Shown: one piece after another, positions 41,940 to 50,482 of the stretch | Numbering within the stretch: position 1 is the stretch's first letter | Layout: every line of letters starts with the position of its first letter | Source: a bacterium | GTDB taxonomy: Bacteria; Planctomycetota; Planctomycetia; Planctomycetales; Planctomycetaceae | DNA: 64,000 bases | NCBI GenBank assembly: GCA_016125225.1 | Contig: WGME01000004.1 | Coordinates: 1 to 64,000 of the forward strand | Direction of reading: 5' to 3' | Program-made: the position numbers and the translations under genes | The notes under the pieces: generated by a model | Seen by the model: the letters and a program-made list of their open reading frames with translations, nothing else | Database searches by the model: none | What the model was told of the DNA's origin: nothing

Positions 41940-42590
41940 TCATGCGGCTTTGTGCAGCTTCTTCCATTTCCGCTCGACTTGTAGCGGCAGATACCACATG
42001 CGGGCATACCATTCGTCGCTCGTATCGATTTCCGGGGTCGCACTTTCTGCCGTCTTGCGGAGAGCCAGCAGTGAATCGGCTTGGGCGATCAGTTCGTAAT
42101 TCGGATGCCGTGAGACGAATCGTTGCACCGCCAGCCAGACGCCCCGTAACTCGGGGACCACATCATGGAAGCAGACGACCCCACCGACGGCGAGGAGTCG
42201 CGTCCATTTAAGATCGATCGTCACGCTACGAATTTTGTGACAACCATCGATCAGCATAAAGCTGTAGGCTTCCTGGCGGGCAGACGCGTCTTCAAACGCC
42301 ACATCGCTGGTGGAGACACGGAAATCGACGGTCCCCGGATCGAGATCATGATCCCGCAGATTCTTGCAGACGGTGTCTAACTGCTGGGGGAAGTACTTCA
42401 TCGGGTCCACGACCACAAATCGGCGTTGCTCAACCGGTAGTGCATCGAGCATGGCACAGAGAGTCCCACCGGCAGCCGTACCGATTTCCAACCGTAGTCC
42501 GTCCGTGGGTGCCTGTTGCAGCGTTTCCAGCAGCAACTGATGTTCGGCCGGGGTCATTTCGGCTTCTAACGTCGTCGCACAGCGTCGCAT
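41940..42590 (-). CDS. Class I SAM-dependent methyltransferase (Methyltransf_24 type)
   Basis: A 216-residue protein. The SAM-binding region is GLRLEIGTAAGGTLCAMLDAL (about 31-51, motif EIGTAAGG), then FVVVDPMKYFP, and FMLIDGCHKIRSVTIDLKWTRLLAVGGVVCFHDVVPEL (about 111-148), the LIDGxH...GGxxxxHD arrangement of the Methyltransf_24 group often found in glycan or small-molecule biosynthesis clusters. Substrate unknown. An alternative start lies 11 codons in (MTPAEHQ). It ends next to the strong bidirectional terminator. Confidence 0.8.
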   Translation of the reverse strand: MRRCATTLEAEMTPAEHQLLLETLQQAPTDGLRLEIGTAAGGTLCAMLDALPVEQRRFVVVDPMKYFPQQLDTVCKNLRDHDLDPGTVDFRVSTSDVAFEDASARQEAYSFMLIDGCHKIRSVTIDLKWTRLLAVGGVVCFHDVVPELRGVWLAVQRFVSRHPNYELIAQADSLLALRKTAESATPEIDTSDEWYARMWYLPLQVERKWKKLHKAA

Positions 42591-42744
42591 GTCGGCAAGC
42601 TCCCGTGATTATAGAGCCACAAAAAGTAGGACTTTCGACGCAATCTCACAAGATCAAATTCGACGGCATGTTATGATGAAACGCCCCGGACTGTGCGAAG
42701 AAATCCGTTTCGCATTCGCCACTTAGGAATGATTGTGTCCGACC

Positions 42745-43962
42745 ATGATTGAACTTTCTGCCGCGCTCGACACCGTCTGCCGCACTGTCGCACCCTTCCC
42801 GGCGGAACCGTGCTCATTGGAAAGCTGCCTCGGATTGACGCTGGCGAATGAGATCATCAGCGACATCGATTCGCCACCGTTCGATAAAGCCCTGATGGAC
42901 GGATACGCGGTGGTGGCCGCCGATGTCGCTACCGGGACGGCGACATTGAACGTCATTGAACGCATTACCGCAGGTCAGGTTCCGACACAGGTTGTGACAT
43001 CGGGGACCGCCATCCAGATTATGACTGGCGCTCCTTTACCACAGGGAGCCGATGCGGTGGTGCGGATCGAAGACACGAAACTGGACGGAGTTGTCGTTCA
43101 GATCGTCGGGAAACCCGTGGCAGCAGAGGCGAGTGTGATTCGCCGGGGAACCTCGCTGAAGGTCGGTGAAACGGTGCTGGCAGCGGAAGTTCGATTGACT
43201 CCGTCTCGGATTGGGGCCCTCGCGGAACTGGGGCAGGCTCAGGTGGCCGTCCGTCGAGCACCCCGGATTGCCGTCTTGGCCACGGGAGATGAACTGGTGC
43301 CCATCGATCAAGTCCCCGGACCGGGGCAGATTCGGAACACCAACGAAGCGATGTTGTGTGCCCAGATTCGGACGGCCGGAGCCGTGCAAGTACCGCTCGG
43401 GATTGCGCGGGACAACCGGGAAGACTTGGCGGCGAAGATCCAGCAGGGGTTGCAGGCCGATATTCTGGTCCTCTCCGGGGGGGTTTCCGCGGGGAAACTC
43501 GATCTGGTGCCCTCGGAACTCTCCGCCGCCGGAGTCCGTGAAGTCTTCCACAAAGTGAACATGAAGCCTGGGAAACCGGTCTGGTTCGGCACCTTTACTC
43601 CGCCCGAGACGGGCCGCACGGTCGCAGTATTCGGCTTGCCGGGAAATCCGGTCAGCAGTATGGTCTGTTTCGAACTGTTCGTTCGGACCGCAGTGCGGCG
43701 ACTGATGGGAAGCGAACCCGCCCGTCCCGCGGCGATCTCGGCGACAGTTTTGAACGTGTTTCGACACCGCAGTGACCGACCAACCTACCACCCGGCGGAG
43801 ATCACCTGGACAGCGACGGGGCCACAGGTCCGGTTGCTGCCCTGGCAGGGCTCTTCCGATTTACGGGCCACCGTGTCGGCAAATGGCATGGCGGTGCTTC
43901 CTGCGGAAGAGCAACTGTTTCAACCCGGCGATCGCGTGGACGTGGTGAGTTGGGATGCTTGA
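42745..43962 (+). CDS. moeA: Molybdopterin molybdotransferase MoeA
   Basis: I use the ATG at 42745 (MIELSAALDTVCRTVAPFPAEPCSLESCLGLTLANEII); a TTG lies at 42733. The 405-residue protein has the MoeA signatures: DSPPFDKALMDGYAVVAADV (about 43-62), PLPQGADAVVRIEDT (about 97-111), RIAVLATGDELVP and LSGGVSAGKLDLVPSEL. MoeA inserts molybdate into adenylylated molybdopterin. No other molybdenum cofactor gene is in the window. lnt follows after a short palindrome. Confidence 0.94.
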   Translation: MIELSAALDTVCRTVAPFPAEPCSLESCLGLTLANEIISDIDSPPFDKALMDGYAVVAADVATGTATLNVIERITAGQVPTQVVTSGTAIQIMTGAPLPQGADAVVRIEDTKLDGVVVQIVGKPVAAEASVIRRGTSLKVGETVLAAEVRLTPSRIGALAELGQAQVAVRRAPRIAVLATGDELVPIDQVPGPGQIRNTNEAMLCAQIRTAGAVQVPLGIARDNREDLAAKIQQGLQADILVLSGGVSAGKLDLVPSELSAAGVREVFHKVNMKPGKPVWFGTFTPPETGRTVAVFGLPGNPVSSMVCFELFVRTAVRRLMGSEPARPAAISATVLNVFRHRSDRPTYHPAEITWTATGPQVRLLPWQGSSDLRATVSANGMAVLPAEEQLFQPGDRVDVVSWDA

Positions 43963-43973
43963 ATAGAGAACCT

Positions 43974-43991
43974 CTGGTTGCCCGCAACCAG
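43974..43991. repeat. Half-REP palindrome between moeA and lnt
   Basis: CTGGTTGC (43974-43981) and GCAACCAG (43984-43991) form an eight-base stem with a two-base loop. The core GGTTGCCCGCAACC differs at one position from the palindrome at 45868-45891 after lnt. It is an eroded single-palindrome relative of the 90-bp elements. Confidence 0.55.
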
Positions 43992-44037
43992 GAGAAACGT
44001 GAGAAACCAACGGTATCCGCTTCCAAGGATGGAAAGC

Positions 44038-45867
44038 ATGAGCCTTAGCGTGGCCGATCCTCAGACCTCACAGACTCCTACCGTACCGGCTGATCGGACG
44101 GCTCACGAAATTATCGCCGCCGCGCGCACCGTCAAGGCGCAGCAACCGCCGCGTGCCCCGTTTCGCTCGGCAGCCTCGCTGACATTGCTGTCGGGGCTTG
44201 CCATGTGGGCAAGTTATTATCCGTTGAATTTCAGCCCGCTGGCCTGGATCGCACTCGTTCCCGTATTGATGCTTATTCGCCTGCGGCAACCCACGCGGCG
44301 GATGTCACTAGCCTGCTATCTGGGCGGTCTGGCCTGGTTCCTCCCCACGTTGCAATGGATGCGGTTGGGCGATCCGAGCATGTATGTCGCCTGGTTGGCC
44401 TTGGCGGCCTATCTCGCGGTCACATTTCCCGTGCTGGTCGGCTTGTGTCGACTGGCCCGAACACGGTGGTCGGTGCCGATGGTAGTTTCGGTTCCCATCG
44501 TCTGGGTCGCTCTGGAGTATGTGCGAGCACACCTCTTTACCGGGTTCGCGTGGTATCTGTTGGGCCATTCGCAATACCGCTGGTTGGAACTGATTCAGAT
44601 CAGCGATCTCGTGGGGGGCTATGGCGTGAGCTTCGTGATGGCCGCGAGTGCCGCCGCCATGGCCTCGCTGATTCCCATCGGCTGGTTCTCGCGACTGAAG
44701 TTGCTGGCACCCGGCGTCGCTCCCATTGTCGGAGTCTGGCCATCGTCTCGGCTGCCCACCTTCGTGGCCACAGGACTGGTGCTTTTTACTCTGGGTTATG
44801 GATTTGTGCGGCGCGAACAGGCGGCCTTCACTCCCGGTCCGCGGGTGGGTCTGGTTCAGGGGAATTTCGTCGCGTCCTTGCGACTTCCTGAAGAAAACTA
44901 TGGTCGGCAGTACCTCACCCACATGAAGCTGACTGCCCTCGCCGTGCGGGAACAACCCGATGTCATCATCTGGCCCGAAGGGATGTTCCGTTGGCCATTG
45001 ACCTCGGCACCGAGCGGCTTGAGTGATGAAGAACTGCAGCAACTGGCCCCGAAAGCTCCGCCGGAATTCTGGCGCGATACCAGCGTGCGCGAAACCTTGA
45101 CGAAGGAATCGCAGAAGACCGGGGCGGCCATTATCTACGGCATCCCCTGTGTCGATCTGCAGACCGATGGCAGCATCGAACATGGAAACTCGGCCGTCTT
45201 CGTCCGGCCCGACATGGGCATCTCGGGTCGCTATGACAAGATGCACCTGGTTCCTTTCGGCGAGTACCTGCCATTTCACGACACATTCCCCTGGTTGCAC
45301 AAACTCACGCCTTATCCCGCGGACTTCGGCTTGCATGCGGGGACTTCGACTTCGGTTTTCGAGTATCAGAACTGGCGGATGCTTCCCGTCATCTGCTTTG
45401 AAGACACGGTGCCCCATCTGGTCCGCAACATGGTTCACTCAGCGTCAACGAGTCCGCAGGGTGATGTCGATGTACTGGTGAATCTCTCAAACGATGGCTG
45501 GTTCCACGGTTCCAGCGGTCTCGATCAGCACCTCATCACGGCGGCGTTTCGAGCCGTGGAATGCCGGACCCCGATGGTCCGTGCGGTCAACACCGGCATC
45601 TCTGCAGTCATCGATGGTGATGGGGCGATCCGTGAGCCCGATGTCTTCATTGATGGCGATAAAGGGGGCCGCAAGACCTCGAAAGACCCGAGCACCGGCC
45701 GCTGGTATCGCCAACTGAATGCGGCAGTGGTTTCGACCGTGCCACTCGATGCCCGGGGCAGCCTGTATGTGAGCTACGGCGACTGGTTCGCGATGCTCTG
45801 CCTGATGCTGTCCCTGTTCACAGCGTTATCGGCATTCCTGCCACAAAATGTTAAGCAACCCATTTAG
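44038..45867 (+). CDS. lnt: Apolipoprotein N-acyltransferase
   Basis: A roughly 609-residue inner-membrane enzyme. I prefer the ATG at 44038 because AAGGATGGA lies just before it; the frame extends upstream to 43978. The N-terminal half has about six to seven membrane helices. The C-terminal half is a carbon-nitrogen hydrolase domain with the catalytic triad in IIWPEGMFRWPL (Glu), YDKMHLVPFGEYLP (Lys) and LPVICFEDTVPHL (Cys). Lnt adds the third acyl chain to outer-membrane lipoproteins. It is flanked by related single palindromes at 43974 and 45868, the second close enough to act as its terminator. Confidence 0.92.
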   Translation: MSLSVADPQTSQTPTVPADRTAHEIIAAARTVKAQQPPRAPFRSAASLTLLSGLAMWASYYPLNFSPLAWIALVPVLMLIRLRQPTRRMSLACYLGGLAWFLPTLQWMRLGDPSMYVAWLALAAYLAVTFPVLVGLCRLARTRWSVPMVVSVPIVWVALEYVRAHLFTGFAWYLLGHSQYRWLELIQISDLVGGYGVSFVMAASAAAMASLIPIGWFSRLKLLAPGVAPIVGVWPSSRLPTFVATGLVLFTLGYGFVRREQAAFTPGPRVGLVQGNFVASLRLPEENYGRQYLTHMKLTALAVREQPDVIIWPEGMFRWPLTSAPSGLSDEELQQLAPKAPPEFWRDTSVRETLTKESQKTGAAIIYGIPCVDLQTDGSIEHGNSAVFVRPDMGISGRYDKMHLVPFGEYLPFHDTFPWLHKLTPYPADFGLHAGTSTSVFEYQNWRMLPVICFEDTVPHLVRNMVHSASTSPQGDVDVLVNLSNDGWFHGSSGLDQHLITAAFRAVECRTPMVRAVNTGISAVIDGDGAIREPDVFIDGDKGGRKTSKDPSTGRWYRQLNAAVVSTVPLDARGSLYVSYGDWFAMLCLMLSLFTALSAFLPQNVKQPI

Positions 45868-45891
45868 CCCCCGGTTGCTCGCAACCGGGGG
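45868..45891. terminator. Single REP-like palindrome after lnt (possible terminator)
   Basis: CCCCCGGTTGC (45868-45878) and GCAACCGGGGG (45881-45891) form a perfect 11-base stem with loop TC, starting at the base after the lnt stop codon and lying between convergent genes. The arms match the CCCCCGGT/ACCGGGGG of the 90-bp elements. Confidence 0.65.
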
Positions 45892-45899
45892 ATGATGCG

Positions 45900-46988
45900 C
45901 TACAGAATCTCCAACGTCGGCATGGAGGGGGTTTCCAGCAGTGACTTGGCGATCTGCATGGCGGCGTTTTCGCAGACATTCAGCAGATGAGATCGCGACG
46001 GGTTGTCTTCGCTGAAGAGCTTCGCCATTTCCCCCGCATCACCGCGGATGCGAATGCCAGCATCAATGGGGATTTCGCCGAGAAAAGGAATTCCCAACTC
46101 GGCGGCCTTCTGCTGAGCCCCGCCTCGGCCGAAGATTTCGCCCGTCATGTTTTCGACCATCCCCAAGACGGGGATCTTCACCTGCCGGTACATTGCCACG
46201 GCTTTGACGGCATCGAGCAAAGCGACCTGTTGCGGGGTGCACACCACAATCGCCCCGGCCAGCCCGAGCAGTTGCGACAAGGTCAGCGAGACATCACCGG
46301 TACCGGGGGGCAGGTCGATGATCAGGTAATCGAGTTCGCCCCATTCGGTATCCTTGAGGAACTGCGTGATCGCGCGATGCAGCAACGGCCCGCGCCAGAT
46401 CACCGCCTGATCGGGCTTGATGAAGTAGCCGATCGAAATGACCTTGAGCCCGTTCACTTCGACGGGAAACATCCGCTCGATTTCTTCACCGTTTTCGAGC
46501 TGGGTCTTCATGGCCATCGGTTGACCACCGCCGCCGACCAGATGCGGCACGCTGGGGCCATACACGTCAGCATCCATCAGACCGACTTTGCAGCCGAGCG
46601 ATTGCAGACCAAACGCGATCGAAGTGGCGACCGTGCTTTTTCCCACGCCCCCCTTGCCGCTACCTACGGCGATGACGTTCTTCACCTTGAGGCCGATCGA
46701 GCCGCCGGTGTTCTTGCCTTTGACAACCGCGGTGAACTGCACGTCAACCGGGCCAAGTTCAGGCACACCCGCGAGGGCCGCCTGCACCGCATCGGCGATG
46801 CGTTCCCGCTTCGGATAGGCAGGGGTTGGCAGTTCGATCTGAATCGTCGCCTGACCCTTGTCGCCGAGTTTGGCTCCCTTGAGCATGCCGAGTTCACCGA
46901 GCGAACGGCCCACTTCCGGGTCACGCAGGTTACGAAGACGTTCAAGCAGTTGGAATTCAGTCGGCATCGGACGATCCTGGCTGGACAA
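45900..46988 (-). CDS. Mrp/NBP35-type Fe-S cluster carrier ATPase
   Basis: The 362-residue protein has an N-terminal DUF59-like region (ELLERLRNLRDPEVGRSLGELGMLKGAKL, about 13-40) and the deviant Walker A GSGKGGVGKST (about 109-119), followed by GLMDADVYGPSVPHL and IIDLPPGTGDVSLTLSQ. These mark Mrp/ApbC-type P-loop proteins that carry Fe-S clusters. The segment that normally reads NMSxFxCPxC is shortened to ENMTGEIFGRGG and lacks both bridging cysteines, so classical cluster binding at the dimer interface is doubtful. It is convergent with lnt, sharing the palindrome at 45868. Confidence 0.88.
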   Translation of the reverse strand: MSSQDRPMPTEFQLLERLRNLRDPEVGRSLGELGMLKGAKLGDKGQATIQIELPTPAYPKRERIADAVQAALAGVPELGPVDVQFTAVVKGKNTGGSIGLKVKNVIAVGSGKGGVGKSTVATSIAFGLQSLGCKVGLMDADVYGPSVPHLVGGGGQPMAMKTQLENGEEIERMFPVEVNGLKVISIGYFIKPDQAVIWRGPLLHRAITQFLKDTEWGELDYLIIDLPPGTGDVSLTLSQLLGLAGAIVVCTPQQVALLDAVKAVAMYRQVKIPVLGMVENMTGEIFGRGGAQQKAAELGIPFLGEIPIDAGIRIRGDAGEMAKLFSEDNPSRSHLLNVCENAAMQIAKSLLETPSMPTLEIL

Positions 46989-47222
46989 ATCAATGGGCTT
47001 GGATGTTGGAATGGCCCCACAGTGCTATGTGAGTTCTAGCACCGGCGAACTGCGGAAACAATCGGCCCGCCTCGGTTGGCAGTGCTTTGGGTAACGTTCA
47101 ACGATCTCAAGCCGATTCTCTGCACGGCCCAGGGAAAAAGATTGATTTTCACGCGACAAGTCGATTGACTGTACGATGAGTATGTTCAGTGTTCGGTTTT
47201 GGGTCGTAAAAGGGGCGATGGA

Positions 47223-48428
47223 ATGTTCACCAGCTGTTCTCTGAAATGTTTGGTGGTCTTCCTGGGAGTTTTTCAGGGGGTGGCCACAGCCCAGTCGACA
47301 TTGCAGACCCACCTGCTACAGATTCGTTACTACAAGTCTCTGACCTTCACCAACGGAGAGGCAGACAGAATTCTGGCCGATGTTTCGAAGCTATTGCAGG
47401 ACTGTGACGGTACTGATGATGTCGCCTGCCCCGTGGAGTTCAAACGCAAGGGGGCGGTCAAGCAGTTTACGGAGGGCAACGGAAGTGTCGATTCCGAAGC
47501 TGATTACAAAGCCGTTCTGAAAGTTCCGGGACAGGTCAAAATCGTTGATGAGTTGAACTGGTGTGGTGGGCCCAAACCGGAAGCGATTGGATGTGCCGAT
47601 ACTCCGGGTGACTCGATTGTTGTCGAACGGTATACGGCCAGTGAAGAAGGTGTGTTATGGGCTCATGAAATCGGCCATAACAAAGGACTGCCTCATCGGC
47701 ACGGTACTGATGTCTTGATGAAGGCCTATGTCCACCAGACTCACACACGGATCAATCAAGCGGAATCACAAGCGTTTCTGTCGACCCAGGCCGTTGCTCA
47801 GTCGGGGCAACAAGGGCCTGCCATGAGCGTGCAGGATTTTGTTCGCAATATGTACTTTGAAGGTATTCCCTGGGACGAGGCCATGAAGTATGGGCCGGGA
47901 GATGCCAAGATCCTGCTCGACATGTTGCAGAATCCGGAAAACGCTCCGTATCGGGCGAATATCATCACCACCCTCTGCCTGATTGGAGATGAACGGTCCG
48001 CGGCGTCAGTCATGGAATTCATCATGGCCGGAGAAGGGCCTCTCAGCGATGCCGATTATACCGCGAAGAAGGCGGCACTGGTGCATCTCGGTCACTTGTT
48101 GCAGCGCTACAAAAACCCAGAAGGTTTTCGGCTGCTGCAGGAAGTTGTCCGAAAGGATGAGCTTCTTGTAAGTCAACTCCACTGGAGCCCTCCCAAGGGG
48201 AAAACGGCGGAATATCGCAATCAGCAACTCCGCACGATGGCACTCTATGGGTTAGCCTACAGCGGCCCGTCCGGACTGGAAGTTCTGCAGAACCTGCAAA
48301 AAAACGGCTTGGAAGACAACGTCAAGTTGACGGAGAATGAGCAGGCGGTGTTGCAGGAAGCCGTCAAGATTTCGCGCGAGATCTCTGAAAAAGGTCTGAT
48401 GAGATACTACGAGGATTCGCGAAAATAA
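47223..48428 (+). CDS. Exported metzincin-like zinc metalloprotease
   Basis: With the ATG at 47223 the 401-residue protein has a signal peptide (1-23, ending TAQS). The zinc site HEIGHNKGLPHRH (148-160) fits the metzincin consensus HExxHxxGxxH. The N-terminal catalytic region contains several cysteines (61, 69, 114, 124) that may pair outside the cytoplasm. The C-terminal half (about 190-400) is all-helical with HEAT-like pairs (DAKILLDMLQNPENAPYRANIITTLCLIGDERSAASVMEFI, GLEVLQNLQKNG). The combination resembles no named family that I know. An earlier start at 47199 is possible. Confidence 0.72.
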   Translation: MFTSCSLKCLVVFLGVFQGVATAQSTLQTHLLQIRYYKSLTFTNGEADRILADVSKLLQDCDGTDDVACPVEFKRKGAVKQFTEGNGSVDSEADYKAVLKVPGQVKIVDELNWCGGPKPEAIGCADTPGDSIVVERYTASEEGVLWAHEIGHNKGLPHRHGTDVLMKAYVHQTHTRINQAESQAFLSTQAVAQSGQQGPAMSVQDFVRNMYFEGIPWDEAMKYGPGDAKILLDMLQNPENAPYRANIITTLCLIGDERSAASVMEFIMAGEGPLSDADYTAKKAALVHLGHLLQRYKNPEGFRLLQEVVRKDELLVSQLHWSPPKGKTAEYRNQQLRTMALYGLAYSGPSGLEVLQNLQKNGLEDNVKLTENEQAVLQEAVKISREISEKGLMRYYEDSRK

Positions 48429-48445
48429 CTTGTGCCATGGCACAT

Positions 48446-48531
48446 TGGCCGAGGCGGGATTTGAACCCGCACGCCCCTTGCGGGACTTCGGATTTTAAGT
48501 CCGATGCGTCTGCCTGTTCCGCCACTCGGCC
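48446..48531 (-). tRNA. tRNA-Leu(UAA)
   Basis: An 86-base tRNA read on the minus strand: acceptor stem GGCCGAG/CTCGGCC (7 bp), D arm, anticodon loop CTTAAAA with anticodon TAA, a long variable arm typical of class II tRNAs (TCCCGCAAGGGG), and a T arm with GGTTCAAATCC. The discriminator is A; the CCA end is not encoded. It reads UUA codons of leucine. Confidence 0.93.
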
Positions 48532-48637
48532 GGAGTGGTTTGCGAGCTGAATCGTGTGATCCGCCCGCGCGACAGAGAGGAAGAATAGCATACCGGTTCG
48601 CGCGGGTCGAGCAGTCGACAACACGAACGCTTCAGAA

Positions 48638-49366
48638 TCAGGCGGCCCGTCGTTCGGCGGCAGCCGGTGACGGGAAAACTGGTGATTTCCCTTGCAGCAC
48701 GCGTTCCGCCTGCACATGCAGATCATCGAGCGCAGTCTGCACCACGCCGACATAGTGGTGCAATTGTTCGCGGGACAAATCGGGGGGCACGGCGATGGGT
48801 TCGCTGGTGAGCAGGTAAATGGTGGTGAACGGTTTAGGGATCAGCATGTCGGTCCAGCTCCCCTGAATCCGCCAGCCACTCCGGCAGACATAGGCCGCGA
48901 CACAAATCCTGCGGCCGGTCTGGGAGGCGAGAAAAACCGCCCCGGGCTTCAGTTCGCGACGCGGGCCGCGGGGTCCATCTGGGGTGATGACAATGTGCTT
49001 ACCGGCCGTGTCATCGAGGAGTTGCTTCAGGGCTTGGGCACCGCCCTTGCTGGTGGAACCGCGGACCGTGCTGTACCCAAGGATCGCCATCGCGTCGGCA
49101 AGGTAACCCCCATCCTGATGCCGGCTGACGAGGCAGCACGTCCGTTCGCGGACCCGTTTCACCGAGCAGAACGTCGGCAGAACCAACGCATCGTGCCAGG
49201 TGCAAAGGATAAACCGTTCCGGATCATCCGGCCCGGCAATGTACTTCAAGGTCAGCCGCTCGGAAGGAGCCAGATGAATCTTGCGGCAGGTTGCGAACAA
49301 CGTCCGAAACCCCACGATTCCCAACCAGACAGCAAGCTTGTTCAACCAACGACTACGAATTTTCAC
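48638..49366 (-). CDS. Lysophospholipid acyltransferase family protein (DUF374)
   Basis: A 242-residue protein with an N-terminal hydrophobic segment (KLAVWLGIVGFRTLFATCR, about 10-28), CTWHDALVLPTFC (about 55-67), VSRHQDGGYLADAMAILGYSTVRGSTSKGGAQALKQLL (about 80-117) and VITPDGPRGPRRELKPGAVFLASQTGRRI (about 126-154). These match DUF374, a branch of the PlsC-like acyltransferases with the catalytic motif HxxxD replaced by SRHQDG. Related proteins acylate lipid A-type or other membrane lipids at the inner membrane. Exact acceptor unknown. It ends about 100 bases before the tRNA gene on the same strand. Confidence 0.85.
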   Translation of the reverse strand: MKIRSRWLNKLAVWLGIVGFRTLFATCRKIHLAPSERLTLKYIAGPDDPERFILCTWHDALVLPTFCSVKRVRERTCCLVSRHQDGGYLADAMAILGYSTVRGSTSKGGAQALKQLLDDTAGKHIVITPDGPRGPRRELKPGAVFLASQTGRRICVAAYVCRSGWRIQGSWTDMLIPKPFTTIYLLTSEPIAVPPDLSREQLHHYVGVVQTALDDLHVQAERVLQGKSPVFPSPAAAERRAA

Positions 49367-49466
49367 GGCGATTTCTCCCCCACATGACCGGGGAAGTTTA
49401 TGCCATCAGTCGATTTCTCGGAACAGCAGTTTGCATAGAGTGACGGACGCGATTTGCCCTCGGTGA

Positions 49467-50312
49467 CTAAGACCGTTCGACACCGAGAAACGCTTTCAAC
49501 TCCGCGAACGACCACATGTCGTCAGCCAAGCCATCCACGCGGCCGTCCTGCAGCATCGCTTGAGCGAGACGCTGCACAATGTGCCCTGTTGCAGCCAACG
49601 TTTCCACAGGGGAAACACAGATTTTAAAGCCCATCTGTTCCAGTTCACTCGCGGAAAGAATCGGGGTTTTGCCGCCGACCAGCATGTTCGCCAACTGCGG
49701 TTTTCGGATCTCAGTGGCGATGCGGCGGAGTTCCTCGATCGATTCCGGGGCTTCCACGAAGATCAGATCAGCTCCCGCATCGGCATAGTGTTGAGCCCGT
49801 TTGATCGCGGCGTCCAAGCCTTCGACAGAACGGGCATCGGTGCGGGCGATGATGACAAAATCGGGATTGTGTCGAGCCTCCAACACATACTGCAGGCGGT
49901 CCAGCATCTCGGTGGTCGAAACCACAGCTTTCCCGGCAAAATGGCCACAACGCTTGGGAAAGACTTGGTCTTCAATGAGCATCCCCGCCGCACCGGCAGC
50001 TTCGAATTCGCTGACGGTCCGTGCGATGTTGGCCGGACCACCAAAACCCGTGTCGCCATCCACAATCACAGGAATCGAAACCACTGCCGCCACTCGCCGC
50101 ACCTGGTCGGCCATTTCGGTCATCGTGAGGAGACTCAGGTCGGGCAGACCGAGTTGACTCGCCGTCACGCCAAACCCGCCAAGGAACAGGAGTTCCATGC
50201 CGGCTTGCTCACAGACTTTGGCGGTGAAGACATCGTGCGGGGCCAATGTCCGCAGAATGCCCGGGCGATCAAGCAACCGGCGCAACTGTCGGGGAGCGGA
50301 ATCAGACATCAC
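49467..50312 (-). CDS. Isocitrate lyase / PEP mutase family enzyme
   Basis: A 281-residue TIM-barrel enzyme. It has GGFGVTASQLGLPDLSLLTMTEM (about 44-66), VIVDGDTGFGGPANIARTV (about 82-100, metal-binding DGDTGFG), IEDQVFPKRCGHFAGKAVV (about 113-131, active-site KRCGH) and ARTDA. The size and KRCGH loop fit methylisocitrate lyase, oxaloacetate decarboxylase-like or phosphonopyruvate-type members. No prpC, prpD or phosphonate gene is nearby, so the substrate is open. The start at 50312 is divergent from the large exported protein gene. Confidence 0.85.
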   Translation of the reverse strand: MMSDSAPRQLRRLLDRPGILRTLAPHDVFTAKVCEQAGMELLFLGGFGVTASQLGLPDLSLLTMTEMADQVRRVAAVVSIPVIVDGDTGFGGPANIARTVSEFEAAGAAGMLIEDQVFPKRCGHFAGKAVVSTTEMLDRLQYVLEARHNPDFVIIARTDARSVEGLDAAIKRAQHYADAGADLIFVEAPESIEELRRIATEIRKPQLANMLVGGKTPILSASELEQMGFKICVSPVETLAATGHIVQRLAQAMLQDGRVDGLADDMWSFAELKAFLGVERS

Positions 50313-50482
50313 GGAACCATCAGAGAAAAGCGGGGCAATCTGGTCGCTATGGTACGAGAAAACGCGAAAATTGCTCTAGGAGCGATCGGCAGATTTTGCT
50401 AGTTTCCGCGCGATCACCGGTCCCGCGCGATCGGAGCGGACCAAGGATGGAATCTGGCAAATCCAGGAAAGGATGCTGCACC

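Noticed and set aside
44308-45438. 376-codon open frame antisense to lnt
   Set aside because: His/Gln/Arg-rich composition typical of antisense frames; the lnt catalytic motifs lie on the other strand.
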